DNA from: Spirodela intermedia
Lineage: Eukaryota > Streptophyta > Magnoliopsida > Alismatales > Araceae
Assembly (NCBI GenBank): GCA_902729315.2
Contig: LR746271.1
Location: forward strand, 1,944,001-2,008,000
Direction: 5' to 3'
DNA length: 64,000 nucleotides
Positions within the stretch are counted from its first letter, which is position 1. The number at the start of each line of letters is the position of its first letter. Positions 32,166 through 43,535 of this stretch are shown here, piece after piece. The notes below the pieces were generated by a model. The model ran no database searches. It saw only the letters and a list, made by a program, of their open reading frames with translations, and was not told where the DNA came from. A program made the translations under genes and the position numbers.

Positions 32166-34203
32166 CAACCCAATCTTGGCAAGGATCCTCACTTGGTTTC
32201 CCCTCTCACACTCTCACTAGAAACTCTTATAATGATGGCTAATTAGCTTTTGGGAGCACAAGAACTTGTTTGGATCTCTTTATGTCAAGCTAGAGTACAT
32301 ATCATATAAAAGAGTGGGTATGTTTCTTGAAAAGGGTTGGTTTGATTTTTCTCTAATTCCTTTCTTTCTTGGCTGCTAGACTCTAGAAGGCAAGATATGG
32401 TATTTCAAACACAATTTTATAATGATTACATCACCTGACCTATTGCACTCTTTTACTACATATGTTCTTGCTTATTGGGGTTCCACTAAATTCTTATTGA
32501 AATATTTATGAATTAAAAGAGTCTTCATTTATTTTCATTAGATTTAACATTTTGAATCAAGTCAGGATACTACTTAAAAATATTCTTCTAGATTTACGGT
32601 TATAGGGGGTCAAATTAGAGAAAACATTCTTCTCTATTTGATATTCACAACTCTAAGGGACCAAATAGAGGTGACTAATTTATTTGATATTTAGCCCTCT
32701 AGAGCCATCATGGCTCTAGAGGGCTAACTATAGGAAACCTACCTCTCTCTTCTAGATTTAAAACTCTATGGGGCCAAACAAGATTAATGTCTATTAATTT
32801 CCTCTAGATTAATGCTCTAATTGAGCTTTGGATACAAATACATTCTAAACAAGTGTAATTTTTTTTAACATTCTTTTGCACTCAGTTCTAATCTTCTCAA
32901 GGCTTGAATTTAATTTCTTGTTTGGAAGCTTAACAACAAGGATCCCTTTTTGTACCTTTCGATGTTTCTCCTTCTTCATCTCTTGTTCTTGATTTCTTGT
33001 TGATCTTCCATATCTTTGGTTGAAGAGAGACTTCTCATATATATTCCTGGTTTTTTATTTGATTTATTTGATTTTGAATGATTGTTGAACATCCTAAATC
33101 AAGTGTGCACTCAATGGTTGTCTTGTTCCCTCCCCTCATGTGTTAACACATAATATATTAGGACATAGAGAAAATGTGCATATAATATTATTTAAAATAT
33201 TTAATACATTTAAAAATACCATTTTATGCCTAATGTTGAATTAATGTAATTCAAGGCTTTTCACAATAGCAATGATCAAACTGGCCATAATACTCAATTT
33301 TAGAATCACAAACTTTATTGGGATTATTCTTCTAGATGTTATTATCATCATAAAATATGTAAGTCATGAATGAACTCATAAGTTCAAGCCTTGTGTCTTG
33401 ATTTCATGGGTTTTGGCAAAATCTGAAACTTTGTTATAGTCATTGAATAATGAATGATAAATAGTACATACATTCCATATTAGCTTAGGAGTTAGTGAAT
33501 GAATTGAAAATGTCTGCCAAGTGTAAATTTTAACTAGGAGTCAATATTCCATCTCTCTCTAGCAGTCAATATTCCAACTTTGAACGGTTTTCTTTCTTTC
33601 ACTATCTTCCTCTCTCTATGTCTCTATTAATCTTTCTGTGTGCCTAATTTAATGTTGTTACATTATTATCTCTTTCTCTCTTTCCTAACTATGTGTACCC
33701 ATTTTAATGTTGTTGCACTCTATTCAACCTCTCTCCCTCTCATGCTTTATGTCCACCAATTTAATTTTGTTGGACTTCTTTCTTTCTCATCTATCTTGAG
33801 GTTATTAATCCAAATTTGAAATGCTCAATTTCACAATCATTATATTCCTCATCTCTATTTCTAACTCTATTATCTCCCCAAACTTTCAATAGTTGAAGAT
33901 TTCTTTGTTGCAATATTATCTCTCTCTCTCTCTCTATTTGTCTTTTAATTTATTAATGTCTTCTTCAATCTTCTTCACAGAAGCTACTACCGGTGCACTC
34001 ACAATGGGTGTGGTGTTAAGAAGCAGGTGCAGAGGTTGTCAAAGGATGAGGAGGTGGTGGTGACAACCTATGAGGGGATGCACTCCCACCCTATTCAGAT
34101 GCCAACTGACAGCTTTGAGCGGATCTTGAGGAGAATGGATCTGCTTGCCAATTTCCACCCACATGGTGCACAACATGGGGCCATTCTCTCTATTGAAGGA
34201 TAG
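31517..34203 (+). CDS. WRKY: Group IIc WRKY transcription factor, two exons
   Basis: Exons 31517-31788 and 33981-34203 give 164 residues. WRKYGQK is at 76-82 and the zinc ligands are C96, C101, H125 and H127 (C-x4-C-x23-H-x-H). The intron splits an arginine codon in KFPR|SYYRC, the conserved WRKY intron position. One WRKY domain, small size and [17 protein letters not shown] place it in group IIc near the WRKY75/43/24 clade. These nuclear proteins bind W-boxes and act in phosphate, senescence and defence responses; the specific role is not readable. The start is the first ATG after the TATA box. The frame extends upstream to a GTG but without an ATG. The 2192 bp intron carries a (CATA)n(GA)n tract and belongs, with exon 2, to a tandem duplication. 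Confidence 0.94.
32049..32160. repeat. (CATA)n then (GA)n compound microsatellite in the WRKY intron
   Basis: About eight CATA repeats are followed by roughly 36 GA repeats ending at 32160. The sequence right after it (ggattcaacccaatc) recurs after a second GA tract at 36628, so this tract marks the left end of the tandem duplication. Confidence 0.95.
32691..32727. repeat. Near-perfect palindrome, 18 bp arms with one central base
   Basis: TTAGCCCTCTAGAGCCAT, then C, then its exact reverse complement. It can extrude as a cruciform. An identical copy is at 37158-37194 in unit B. Confidence 0.95.
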
Positions 34204-34871
34204 TCTTTTGAGTGTAATTTTAGGATTTCAAGCTACTCTTTCTATTATTCATCCTCTCCCCCTCTCTCTCTCTAAATAAATATAGAAATATCTATTTCTA
34301 TCTTTGATTGGATGAACCTTTTTGATGAGAGCATGCCAAAGAGCCTTTTTAAAAATATTTTCACTAGGTTTTCTAATTCTCTAAGCACAAGTTGTAATTC
34401 TAATAAATATTTTATTATTTAAGTGATATAGTTCTATGACAAGAAAATACTACTTTTCTAATTACTCCAAAAATAATCAATAAGATACATTTTTATTTTT
34501 CATGATAAACTATAAGAATTATAATTAATTTGATTGAGAAACTACAAATTAAGTATAGATAGATCAAAATAATGAATAAATAAATTTAGAAAGATTGATA
34601 GTTAGCTAGATAGATAGAGAGAGAGACTTCCATTCTCTCTCTCTCTCTCTTAATTTATCTATCCCCATCTTTGATTGAATGGATCTTCTTGATGGGTGTC
34701 TAAGAGCCCTTTTTTAAGAATTTTCATTGTGTTTTCTAATGCTCAAAGATTAAATAATACTTTATAGTATAATATATATTTTATTAGTGAAAGGATATAG
34801 TTCTAAAGAATAAAGATCATACTTGTGACAACAAAGTGCTATTTTTTCAATTTCTTGAAAAATAAAATGAT
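34204..34871. other. WRKY 3' flank, AT-rich
   Basis: 3' UTR and downstream DNA of the WRKY gene, with short CT and GA tracts. An internal near-repeat of the phrase tttgattg(g/a)atg(g/a)acct/atct occurs at about 34302 and 34668. No gene is visible. It matches 38581-39130 in unit B. Confidence 0.6.
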
Positions 34872-34876
34872 AGTAT

Positions 34877-36463
34877 TGACGTGACTTAGTCGTTGTATAG
34901 TAAATCACGCAAATCTAAAATTTATAAAACTAGAAAATATGAACTTTTAGATATTTAGAACTATTTCTGAACAAATATATCAAGTATAATTCAATAAAAC
35001 TTCTAAAAATAGTGATAATTTTTCAGGTCGATCACAGGGATGTAATATAATATCTGGTAATTATTTAGAATTTATCTCAAAGAATACTATTTTCTATGGA
35101 TTTTATATTAAGAAAGGAAAATAAAATATATTTAAAATTCACAAAAAGAAAGAAATATGGGTGCAGACGTCAAGATGATGTCAGCGCTTGGCAAACACAA
35201 ATCGGGTAGAAATAGAGTTCCACCTGATGATTCTTATGTAAGTGATTACAAATGATTTAATTGATCAAATTAAGATCTATAAAAGCTAGAAGAATCATAA
35301 TGAAATGCGATATATCTTGGTAAATTTAAAATCAACAAATTACCACTAAATGAAATGACAATTAAGTTGAAAGTAGGAAAATAGAGTTTTGACGTTGCAG
35401 TGGTGATGTGTCGGCGATGCACCGGAATCCTAAGCGTTTGGGAGGATCGTCATGTAATGTCCATAGCCTCGAAGGCTCTTCTTGGACAAAGATGACGGGG
35501 ACAATCTTTAGATCTCCTTACAAAGTCTAGAGATTAATGAAATGGGTTGTTAAATTGTCTCCGGCGGCTGTCACCTGGCGGAGCGGAAAAATGACGACTT
35601 TGTGGCTCTCTAGTAACTATCACCCGACGGAGGGGAGTTAGATAGAGGTGGGGCACATGTTAGGGAGCTTCATCCTCAGGTCCACGTAGCAAGAGGAGGT
35701 TCTTCATCGCATCTAGTATGCTCTCAGGAGGTGGCGACTCGTCTCCCAACGGATTGTCCTCTTCTTGACGATGGCTTGTTCTTCGATCAATCGGAGATGC
35801 TTTACTCGATAGATTCACGATCCTTTTATCACGAATCATTCAAAAATTTTAGTAACAATGCTCTGTAAATCGTGTTGATGAGATTTTTGTCGATGATCTA
35901 ACAATTCTGGTTGTTTAATCTTTCACTAGTGATCTGCAAGAAAGTTGCGATAATCAAATAAAAAATATGAATTTTGGCCCTAGGAAGATTCGAACTTGCG
36001 CCGGTTGCCTGCCCCTTTTTAGGGAAGGTGACGTGGGTTTAGTCCCACATTGGTTGTGCGCCAAAGTTTCTAGCGAATATGTACGACCACTCCTTACCCC
36101 ACAGCTAGCTGGCCACCAGTGACGTGGAAGGGGAGTGGTGCACACGTGTCCCCATCGGTTCAAGCCACTTGAGCCCTTGCTTGTGGCTCTTGGCCGACCG
36201 CGCTTACGACCCACTTGCAGACTCGGCTGACCAGTAGGCCCCCTTCATTTTGCTATATTTTTATTTTTATTTCTTTTCCTTTATTTATCTCAAAATTAAG
36301 ACTGTAAAAATTATATAAAATCACCTAATTACCCAAAAATTCACGTTAATCAATTGAAAACCACTTTTCACACTTTAACACAAAGATAAGTCTATTTATC
36401 ATGAGTTAAGGCTAAAACTATATTATTTACTAATTATTAACTCATGATGATGAAGACTTGTCA
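34877..36463 (-). mobile_element. Solo LTR (family L), 1587 bp, TSD AGTAT
   Basis: Begins TGACGTGACTTAG and ends GACTTGTCA, so it has TG...CA termini, and is flanked by AGTAT at 34872-34876 and 36464-36468. The paralogous position in unit B has a single AGTAT (tgatAGTATatatttt, about 39131), a natural empty site. No internal coding region remains. Orientation follows the two-LTR element at 49568-59942, whose coding strand reads TGATAAGTC at the LTR start. Confidence 0.93.
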
Positions 36464-36564
36464 AGTATATATTTTAATTTCTTCATGATAAATTATAATA
36501 ATTATAATTAATTTAGTTGAGAAACTACAAAATTAAGAACATATAGACATACATCAATAAATAT

Positions 36565-36569
<5 letters not shown>

Positions 36570-36628
<59 letters not shown>
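36570..36628. repeat. (GA)n microsatellite at the A/B junction
   Basis: About 29 GA repeats between the end of unit A (aaatatatt) and the start of unit B (gattcaaccc). Confidence 0.95.
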
Positions 36629-36632
<4 letters not shown>

Positions 36633-37157
36633 CAACCCAATCTTGGCAAGGATCCTCACTTGGTTTCCCCTCTCACACTCTCACTAGAAACTCTTATAAT
36701 GATGGCTAATTAGCTTTTGGGAGCACAAGAACTTGTTTGGATCTCTTTATGTCAAGCTAGAGTACATATCATATAAAAGAGTGGGTATGTTTCTTGAAAA
36801 GGGTTGGTTTGATTTTTCTCTAATTCCTTTCTTTCTTGGCTGCTAGACTCTAGAAGGCAAGATATGGTATTTCAAACACAATTTTATAATGATTACATCA
36901 CCTGACCTATTGCACTCTTTTACTACATATGTTCTTGCTTATTGGGGTTCCACTAAATTCTTATTGAAATATTTATGAATTAAAAGAGTCTTCATTTATT
37001 TTCATTAGATTTAACATTTTGAATCAAGTCAGGATACTACTTAAAAATATTCTTCTAGATTTACGGTTATAGGGGGTCAAATTAGAGAAAACATTCTTCT
37101 CTATTTGATATTCACAACTCTAAGGGACCAAATAGAGGTGACTAATTTATTTGATAT

Positions 37158-37194
37158 TTAGCCCTCTAGAGCCATCATGGCTCTAGAGGGCTAA
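37158..37194. repeat. Second copy of the 37 bp palindrome
   Basis: Identical to 32691-32727 at the duplication offset of 4467 bp. Confidence 0.95.
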
Positions 37195-38357
37195 CTATAG
37201 GAAACCTACCTCTCTCTTCTAGATTTAAAACTCTATGGGGCCAAACAAGATTAATGTCTATTAATTTCCTCTAGATTAATGCTCTAATTGAGCTTTGGAT
37301 ACAAATACATTCTAAACAAGTGTAATTTTTTTTAACATTCTTTTGCACTCAGTTCTAATCTTCTCAAGGCTTGAATTTAATTTCTTGTTTGGAAGCTTAA
37401 CAACAAGGATCCCTTTTTGTACCTTTCGATGTTTCTCCTTCTTCATCTCTTGTTCTTGATTTCTTGTTGATCTTCCATATCTTTGGTTGAAGAGAGACTT
37501 CTCATATATATTCCTGGTTTTTTATTTGATTTATTTGATTTTGAATGATTGTTGAACATCCTAAATCAAGTGTGCACTCAATGGTTGTCTTGTTCCCTCC
37601 CCTCATGTGTTAACACATAATATATTAGGACATAGAGAAAATGTGCATATAATATTATTTAAAATATTTAATACATTTAAAAATACCATTTTATGCCTAA
37701 TGTTGAATTAATGTAATTCAAGGCTTTTCACAATAGCAATGATCAAACTGGCCATAATACTCAATTTTAGAATCACAAACTTTATTGGGATTATTCTTCT
37801 AGATGTTATTATCATCATAAAATATGTAAGTCATGAATGAACTCATAAGTTCAAGCCTTGTGTCTTGATTTCATGGGTTTTGGCAAAATCTGAAACTTTG
37901 TTATAGTCATTGAATAATGAATGATAAATAGTACATACATTCCATATTAGCTTAGGAGTTAGTGAATGAATTGAAAATGTCTACCAAGTATAAGTTTTAC
38001 CTAGGAGTTATGTATTATCAACTTTCTTATCATCAGATTTCAATATTTGTTGCTAGATTCTTCCTCTCTCTCTCTCACTCTATCTGTCCCTAGCAGTCAA
38101 TATTCCAACTTTGAACGGTTTTCTTTCTTTCATTGTCTTCCTCTCTCTATGTACCTATTAATCTTTCTATATGTGCCCAATTTACTATTATTACATTCTT
38201 ATCTCTTTGTCCCTTTCCTTCTTATGTGTACTCATTTTAATGTTGTTGTACTCTCTCTCTATAGTTGAATATTTTCTTTATTATAGTATTATTTCTCTCT
38301 CTCTCTCTCTCTGTGTGTATGTCTTTTAATTTATTAAAGCCTTCAATCTTCCTTTAG

Positions 38358-38580
38358 AAGCTACTACTGGTGCACTCACAATGGGTGTGGCATCAAGAAG
38401 CAGGTGCAGAGGTTTTTAAAGGATGAGGAGGTGGTGGTGAAAACCTATGAGGGGGTGCACTCCCACCCTATTTAGATGCCAGCTGATAGCTTTGAGTGGA
38501 TCTTGAGGAGAATGGATCTGCTCGCCGATTTCCACCTACATGGTGCACAACATGGGGCCATTCTTTCCATTGAAGGATAG
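38358..38580 (+). pseudogene. Duplicated WRKY exon 2 with premature stop
   Basis: Starts after a CTTTAG acceptor exactly where unit A has exon 2 and keeps the split-arginine phase. It translates as SYYWCTHNGCGIKKQVQRF and continues through HSHPI, then a TAG at 38473-38475 where the functional copy has CAG (Gln). All four zinc ligands (C, C, H, H) precede the stop. Changes from the working exon include Arg to Trp in YYRC, Val to Ile, Leu-Ser to Phe-Leu, Thr to Lys and Met to Val. The ancestral stop is at 38578-38580. There is no exon 1 copy, so it could be expressed only as a distal alternative terminal exon of the WRKY gene. More likely it is a relic. Confidence 0.85.
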
Positions 38581-39256
38581 TCTTTTGAGTGTAATTTCAG
38601 GATTTCAAGTTACACTTTCTATTATTCATCCTCCCCTCTCTCTCTCTAAAGAAATATAGAAATATCTATTTCTATCTTTGATTGGATGGACCTTTTTGAT
38701 GAGAGTATGTCAAAGAGCCCTTTTTAAAATAGTTTTCACTGGGTTTTCTAATTCTCTAAGCACAAGTTGTAATTCTAATCTAACATAAATATTTTATTAT
38801 TGAAGTGATCTAGTTCCATGAATATGACAAGAAAATATTATTTTTCAATTGCTTCAAAAATAATTAATAAGATACACTTTTATTTTTCATGATAAAGCAT
38901 AAGAATTATAATTAATTTGATTGAGAAACTAAAAATTAAGGATAGATAGAAATAAATGAATAAATAAATTTAGAAAGATAGAGAGATCGATAGTTAGCTA
39001 GAAGTCTCTCTCTCTCTCTCTCTCTCTTAATTTATCTATCCCCATCTCTGATTGGATGGTTCTAAATAATAAAGACCATACTTGTGACAACAAAGTTCTA
39101 TTTTTTCAATTTCTTGAAAATTAAAATGATAGTATATATTTTAATTTTCTTCATGATAAATTATGAGAATTATAATTAATTTGATTGAGAACATACAAAA
39201 TTAAGAACATATAGACATATAAATAAATATATTTAGAGAGAGAGAGAGAGAGAGAG

Positions 39257-39808
39257 TCATACCCCATAAGATAAACTTCTCCAGCAAATGCTCCACTCTT
39301 ACAACCCACCTCACCTATGCACAAATTTTCCTAGGGAACGTCCACTTGAATTTGGAACCTTGAATGTGCCAAACTCAATTGAGCTTCGGGGAACACCTTT
39401 TGTGGCCATTGGAATGTGGGAATCCGCATGTGACAAATGACTCAGAACTCTTCTAAATTCAAAATATAGATGGGCAAAGTCATTGATATTATGTGTGACA
39501 TGCTCAACTTCTATTGGAAAATTAAGGAATAGAATTACTAGCTATAATATGCTCCAATAGCATCTCTAGGAGAAGATGTATCTTCTCGTGCTTTTTTGTT
39601 CTTAAAATGATCTTTGGCAATAAGAACAAGAGCGAAGAGGCAATATAGGGTGATGTAACGGGGGGAGATGAGGTGGAGACCTTCTACCAACAACCGATGG
39701 ATACAAAGAATGATGGCAGCAACGGCAGCATAGCAGGCAGCAATGATGAGCCATCAAACTTGCATAAGAATGAGCTGCTTTAGTTGGCGGAGTTTCTCTC
39801 CCCATAGG
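39257..39808. other. Unassigned spacer before a solo LTR
   Basis: Moderate-GC unique sequence between the end of unit B and the LTR. Open frames on both strands are short and unlike known proteins. Probably an older transposon remnant, but I cannot name it. Confidence 0.4.
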
Positions 39809-39813
39809 GGGGG

Positions 39814-41410
39814 TGATAAGTCTTTATTATCATGAGTTAAGAATTAGTAAATAATATAATTATAGTCTTAACTCATGATAAATAGACTTATATTTATATT
39901 AAATTGTGAAAAGTGGTTTTTACTTGATTAACGTGAATTTTTGGCTAATTATGTGATTTTTTATGAATTTATATAATTTTTATAGTCTTATTTTTGAGAT
40001 AAATAAAGAAAAAGAAATTAGAATAAAAATATAACAAAAGGGGGGGACCTATTGGTCAGGCGGGCCTGGAAACTAGTCAGAAGCATAGTCATGAGGAGCT
40101 ATGAGCAGAGACTTGAGCGGCTAGGACTAATGGAGGAACATGTGCACCACTACCTTTTCACATCACTAGTGGCCAACTGGCTATGGGGTAAGGAGTGGCC
40201 ATACATATGGGAGAAAAGGACTCATTGCTTGCAAATTTGATATTACTATATATTTGTCCAAAATTTCAATGCACAAGCGATGTGGGACTAAACCCACATC
40301 ACACCTTCTCTTGAAAGACTTCAAAGGTTTTAATACCTAAACTACCCCTTAGTTATAATAGAGATATACCATGATGACGTCACTTGATAAGAGTATTAGA
40401 GTACTTATTTCAATCTCTCTCATGTGACCAATAATTGGCACGGGTTTGAATCTTCTTAGAGCCAAAACTCGTATTTTTATCTAATTATTACAACTTTTCA
40501 ACAGATCGGTAGTAAAGGATTAAGTTGCCAGAATCGTTGGATCATCGGTGAAAATCTCATCAACGTGATTCGTGGAGCATTATTACTAAAATTTCTAAAT
40601 GATTCATGATAAAAAGATTGTGAATCCATCAAGTAAATTATCTTTGATTGATAAACAAATAAGCCATCGTCAGAAAGAGGACGATCCGCTGGGAGATGAG
40701 TCACCACCTCTTGAGAGTGTACCAGATGCGATGAAGAGCTTCCTCTTGTTGTGTAGACCTAAGGATGAAGCTCCTTGACATGCGCCCCACCTCCATCCAG
40801 CTCCTCTCCATCAGGTGACAACCACTGGAGAGCGCAAAGTTGCCATTTTTTTACTCTACCGAGTGACAACCACCGAAGACAATTCGATGACCTTTTTTAT
40901 TGATCTCTAGACTTCGTAAGGAGATCTAAAGATTACCCACGCCGTCCTTGTCTAAGGAGAGCCTTTGAGGCCGTGGACATTGCACAACGATCCTCTCGAA
41001 TGCTCAGGATTTTGGTACATCGTTGATGCATCACTATCGTGATACCGAAACTCTATTTTCCTTCTTTCAACTTAATTTTTACTTCATTTAGTGATAATTT
41101 GTGTGATTTAAATTTACTAAACTATACTTCATTCAATTACGATTCTTCTGACTTTTATAGATCTTAATTTGATCAATTAAATTATCTCGAATTGCTTATG
41201 TAAGAATCGTTGGGTGGAACTTTATTTCCATCTGATTCACATTCATCCCATGTGATCGACTTGAAAAATTATTACTATTTTTGAAAGTTTTATTGAATTA
41301 TAATTAATATATTTGTTTAAAAATACTTCTAAATATTTAAAAAATAATATTTTCTAGTCTTATAAATGTTTAATTTTTGTGATTTACTATACAATGACTA
41401 AGTCACGTCA
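39814..41410 (+). mobile_element. Solo LTR (family L), 1597 bp, TSD GGGGG
   Basis: Begins TGATAAGTC and ends AAGTCACGTCA. GGGGG precedes it at 39809-39813 (in a G7 run) and follows at 41411-41415. Sequence order matches the other family L LTRs throughout, including the terminal inverted-repeat hairpin and the gatgtgggactaaacccacatc hairpin at about 40280. Confidence 0.9.
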
Positions 41411-41415
41411 GGGGG

Positions 41416-43535
41416 CAATCCTTCGAGGGATGTGATAGATGAGGGTGATGTATGGTCTTTACAAGAGGTCATATTGGGCTCTCATGGAGGAGGTCAGGGT
41501 AAGGAACTAAGAGTACTTGAGGATCCATGATAGTCCATTTGTAGAAGACAATGATAACTCTTGAGAAGAGGAGCAACTTGATTTTGATACAAGGTTGGGG
41601 ATGAAAACAATCACATTGGGAGTGAAAATAGGGAAATCAATTTGAGAGAAGGTGGAGGACATAGGTCTCACCCTAGAGAAATGGAGTAGAATGATGGCTG
41701 TATAGTAATAGAGAAGGAAGCTGATGATAGAAGCATGGAGGTTGTAGGATTCACAATGAATGTATTGGGGGTGATCAGATCTTGTGAGCAGTGTTAGTGC
41801 ATCTTGTCTAACCCCTTCAAATATATTAGAGGAGTCTCATCACGTCTGACCCATTTGGAGGACATACATGGAGAGGTTGACGGTGACAACCCATCCTTAT
41901 TGACCTGTTTGGAGGTCAAGTAGGGAGTGGGTGTAGGAAATGAGAGTGATTGAGACCACCACCTATGAGATGTGTGGGCAGACCCACACATAGGTTGATA
42001 ATACCTCTTTTGGTGGAGGCAATTATCTTTTTTTTTTCTATAAATATGATATGTATTTCCTCTTTTGTGGTATGACAAATGACGAATACTTAATTCTTGT
42101 TGAGACTTCTCTCTAGATTCTCTTCTCTATCTTCATCAAATCTCTTTTCCTTTCTTGATCTCTCTTCTTTCTATTAGTACAAGTGAAGTCCTTAAGTAAA
42201 AGAGAAGACACTATTACTGACTCAACAGTGTATGGGTTGTCTCAAGGGTACTGACACATGGATATATAATGTTTTGGTAGAAGGCTGGCTCTCATTAGGA
42301 TTTCTCATAGCTTGGTGATTTCTCTTTAATATTTTCTCTCACTAATGTCCAAAAATTAAGGTTTCATTGTCATTATGATCTTGTACTTGTATATTTTTTC
42401 TACAGATCTCACATTAGAGTTGTAATAGTGGTGAGGGAAGGAACGAATGATTGTGAGAGTTTAAGAATTAGATTTTTCTCTAAAAAATTTTAGCAAAACA
42501 ACATCCTGATGGAGGTGGAGGAATGTTTTAGAAAAAACATGAAATTCAGCTTAGGTGAGGCTAGTGTAGACCTTCTGACCAATACTAGTAGTAGTGTAAT
42601 GTGGAAATGGAGGTCATAGAAGAAAGTTGCTACATTAGGAGTGATGATACTAGATCTGAAGAGGGTGAAGTTGGGGGAAGTAGATTGATTTTTGAAGAGT
42701 GGAAGCACAGTAATCTAGAAATGTTGGGGCCAAGGGAGACTCTTTGACGATGAGAGTTAGGACACATGACTTTGAGAGGGAAAAGCTGTCAAAATCAAAA
42801 GGGGGATATGATATTGTGCACTTTCCCCAAGTGTACAAGTAAGCACATGCCATTGATGCCTTATTCTCTCATGCATATTCTTTTTGATGAGAGGTAGAAC
42901 TTGTACAAGACTTGTGCCTTTAGTATTAAAAGGTTCATCATCTCAACTCTCAAATTACTCACTCTTTATTAATTTTTTTTACATGGCTCGATTCCCTATC
43001 CACAAACTAAGCAAGCTTATTTTTCCATTGATCAAAGTGTTATTAAGGCTGCTTTTTTTGTGTCCCTTTTCTCCCAATTTATCGTGCTTATGCCATCTTA
43101 TTTTCTTAATCAAAATTATCTGATGAGTAAGCATGTACTAGATCTTGAACTCAGCTAGTTGAAGATTTCTTCATTTGAAGAGAATGCATCCACCACAACT
43201 TAAATAAATGAACATTTTTTCACCATTTTGAGCTGATCAAACTTGGGGAGTGTATGGTGCAGGTAGTTGCTATGTTGGCCGATGATAACATATACTGCTC
43301 TGCTAAATATTGATGATGTATTGTCAATATTAATCATTATACAACATATTTGATGTAGGATGGGGCGAGAATCCTTGTACGTTCCAATGAAACTCAAGAC
43401 CTAGGATGGGGCAGTTGGACCGATCCAATAAGAATGTATATACCCTAGACTCTAGGTCTGACCACCTAACTAAGTACAAGTAGGCATACCAATATACACT
43501 ATCAATCTAGGATAACCTGGGGAAACACTTGACGA
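41416..43535. other. Unassigned AT-rich DNA, probably decayed transposon
   Basis: About 2.1 kb with frequent stops in all frames and a few charged plus-strand stretches (near 41540-41700) that could be old gag-like coding sequence. There is no motif I can defend, and no terminal repeats were recognised. Confidence 0.35.

Larger units (their letters stand above)
32161..36569. repeat. Tandem duplication unit A (WRKY intron part, exon 2, 3' flank)
   Basis: Matches unit B at an offset of 4467 bp. 32161 to about 33512 appears identical to 36628 to about 37979 with no indel. From about 33513 onward the copies differ by frequent substitutions and indels through exon 2 and its 3' flank. Unit A is longer because it contains the solo LTR at 34877-36463. 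It ends with acatatagacatac...(GA)n, the same context that ends unit B. Confidence 0.9.
36629..39234. repeat. Tandem duplication unit B
   Basis: Second copy of the WRKY intron segment, exon 2 and 3' flank. The left ~1.35 kb looks identical to unit A. The right part carries independent substitutions, an extra stretch at about 37990-38060, the exon relic at 38358, and no LTR insertion. It ends in a short GA tract (39235-39256). Confidence 0.9.

Noticed and set aside
34877-36463. Family L units as Helitrons or MITEs
   Set aside because: They have TG...CA ends, 5 bp target duplications and match the LTRs of a gypsy element. There are no CTRR ends or long terminal inverted repeats.
39814-41410. 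Cassandra-type TRIM (5S rRNA-bearing LTR)
   Set aside because: I looked for 5S A-box and C-box words in the LTR and found none. The LTR is also far too long for a TRIM.
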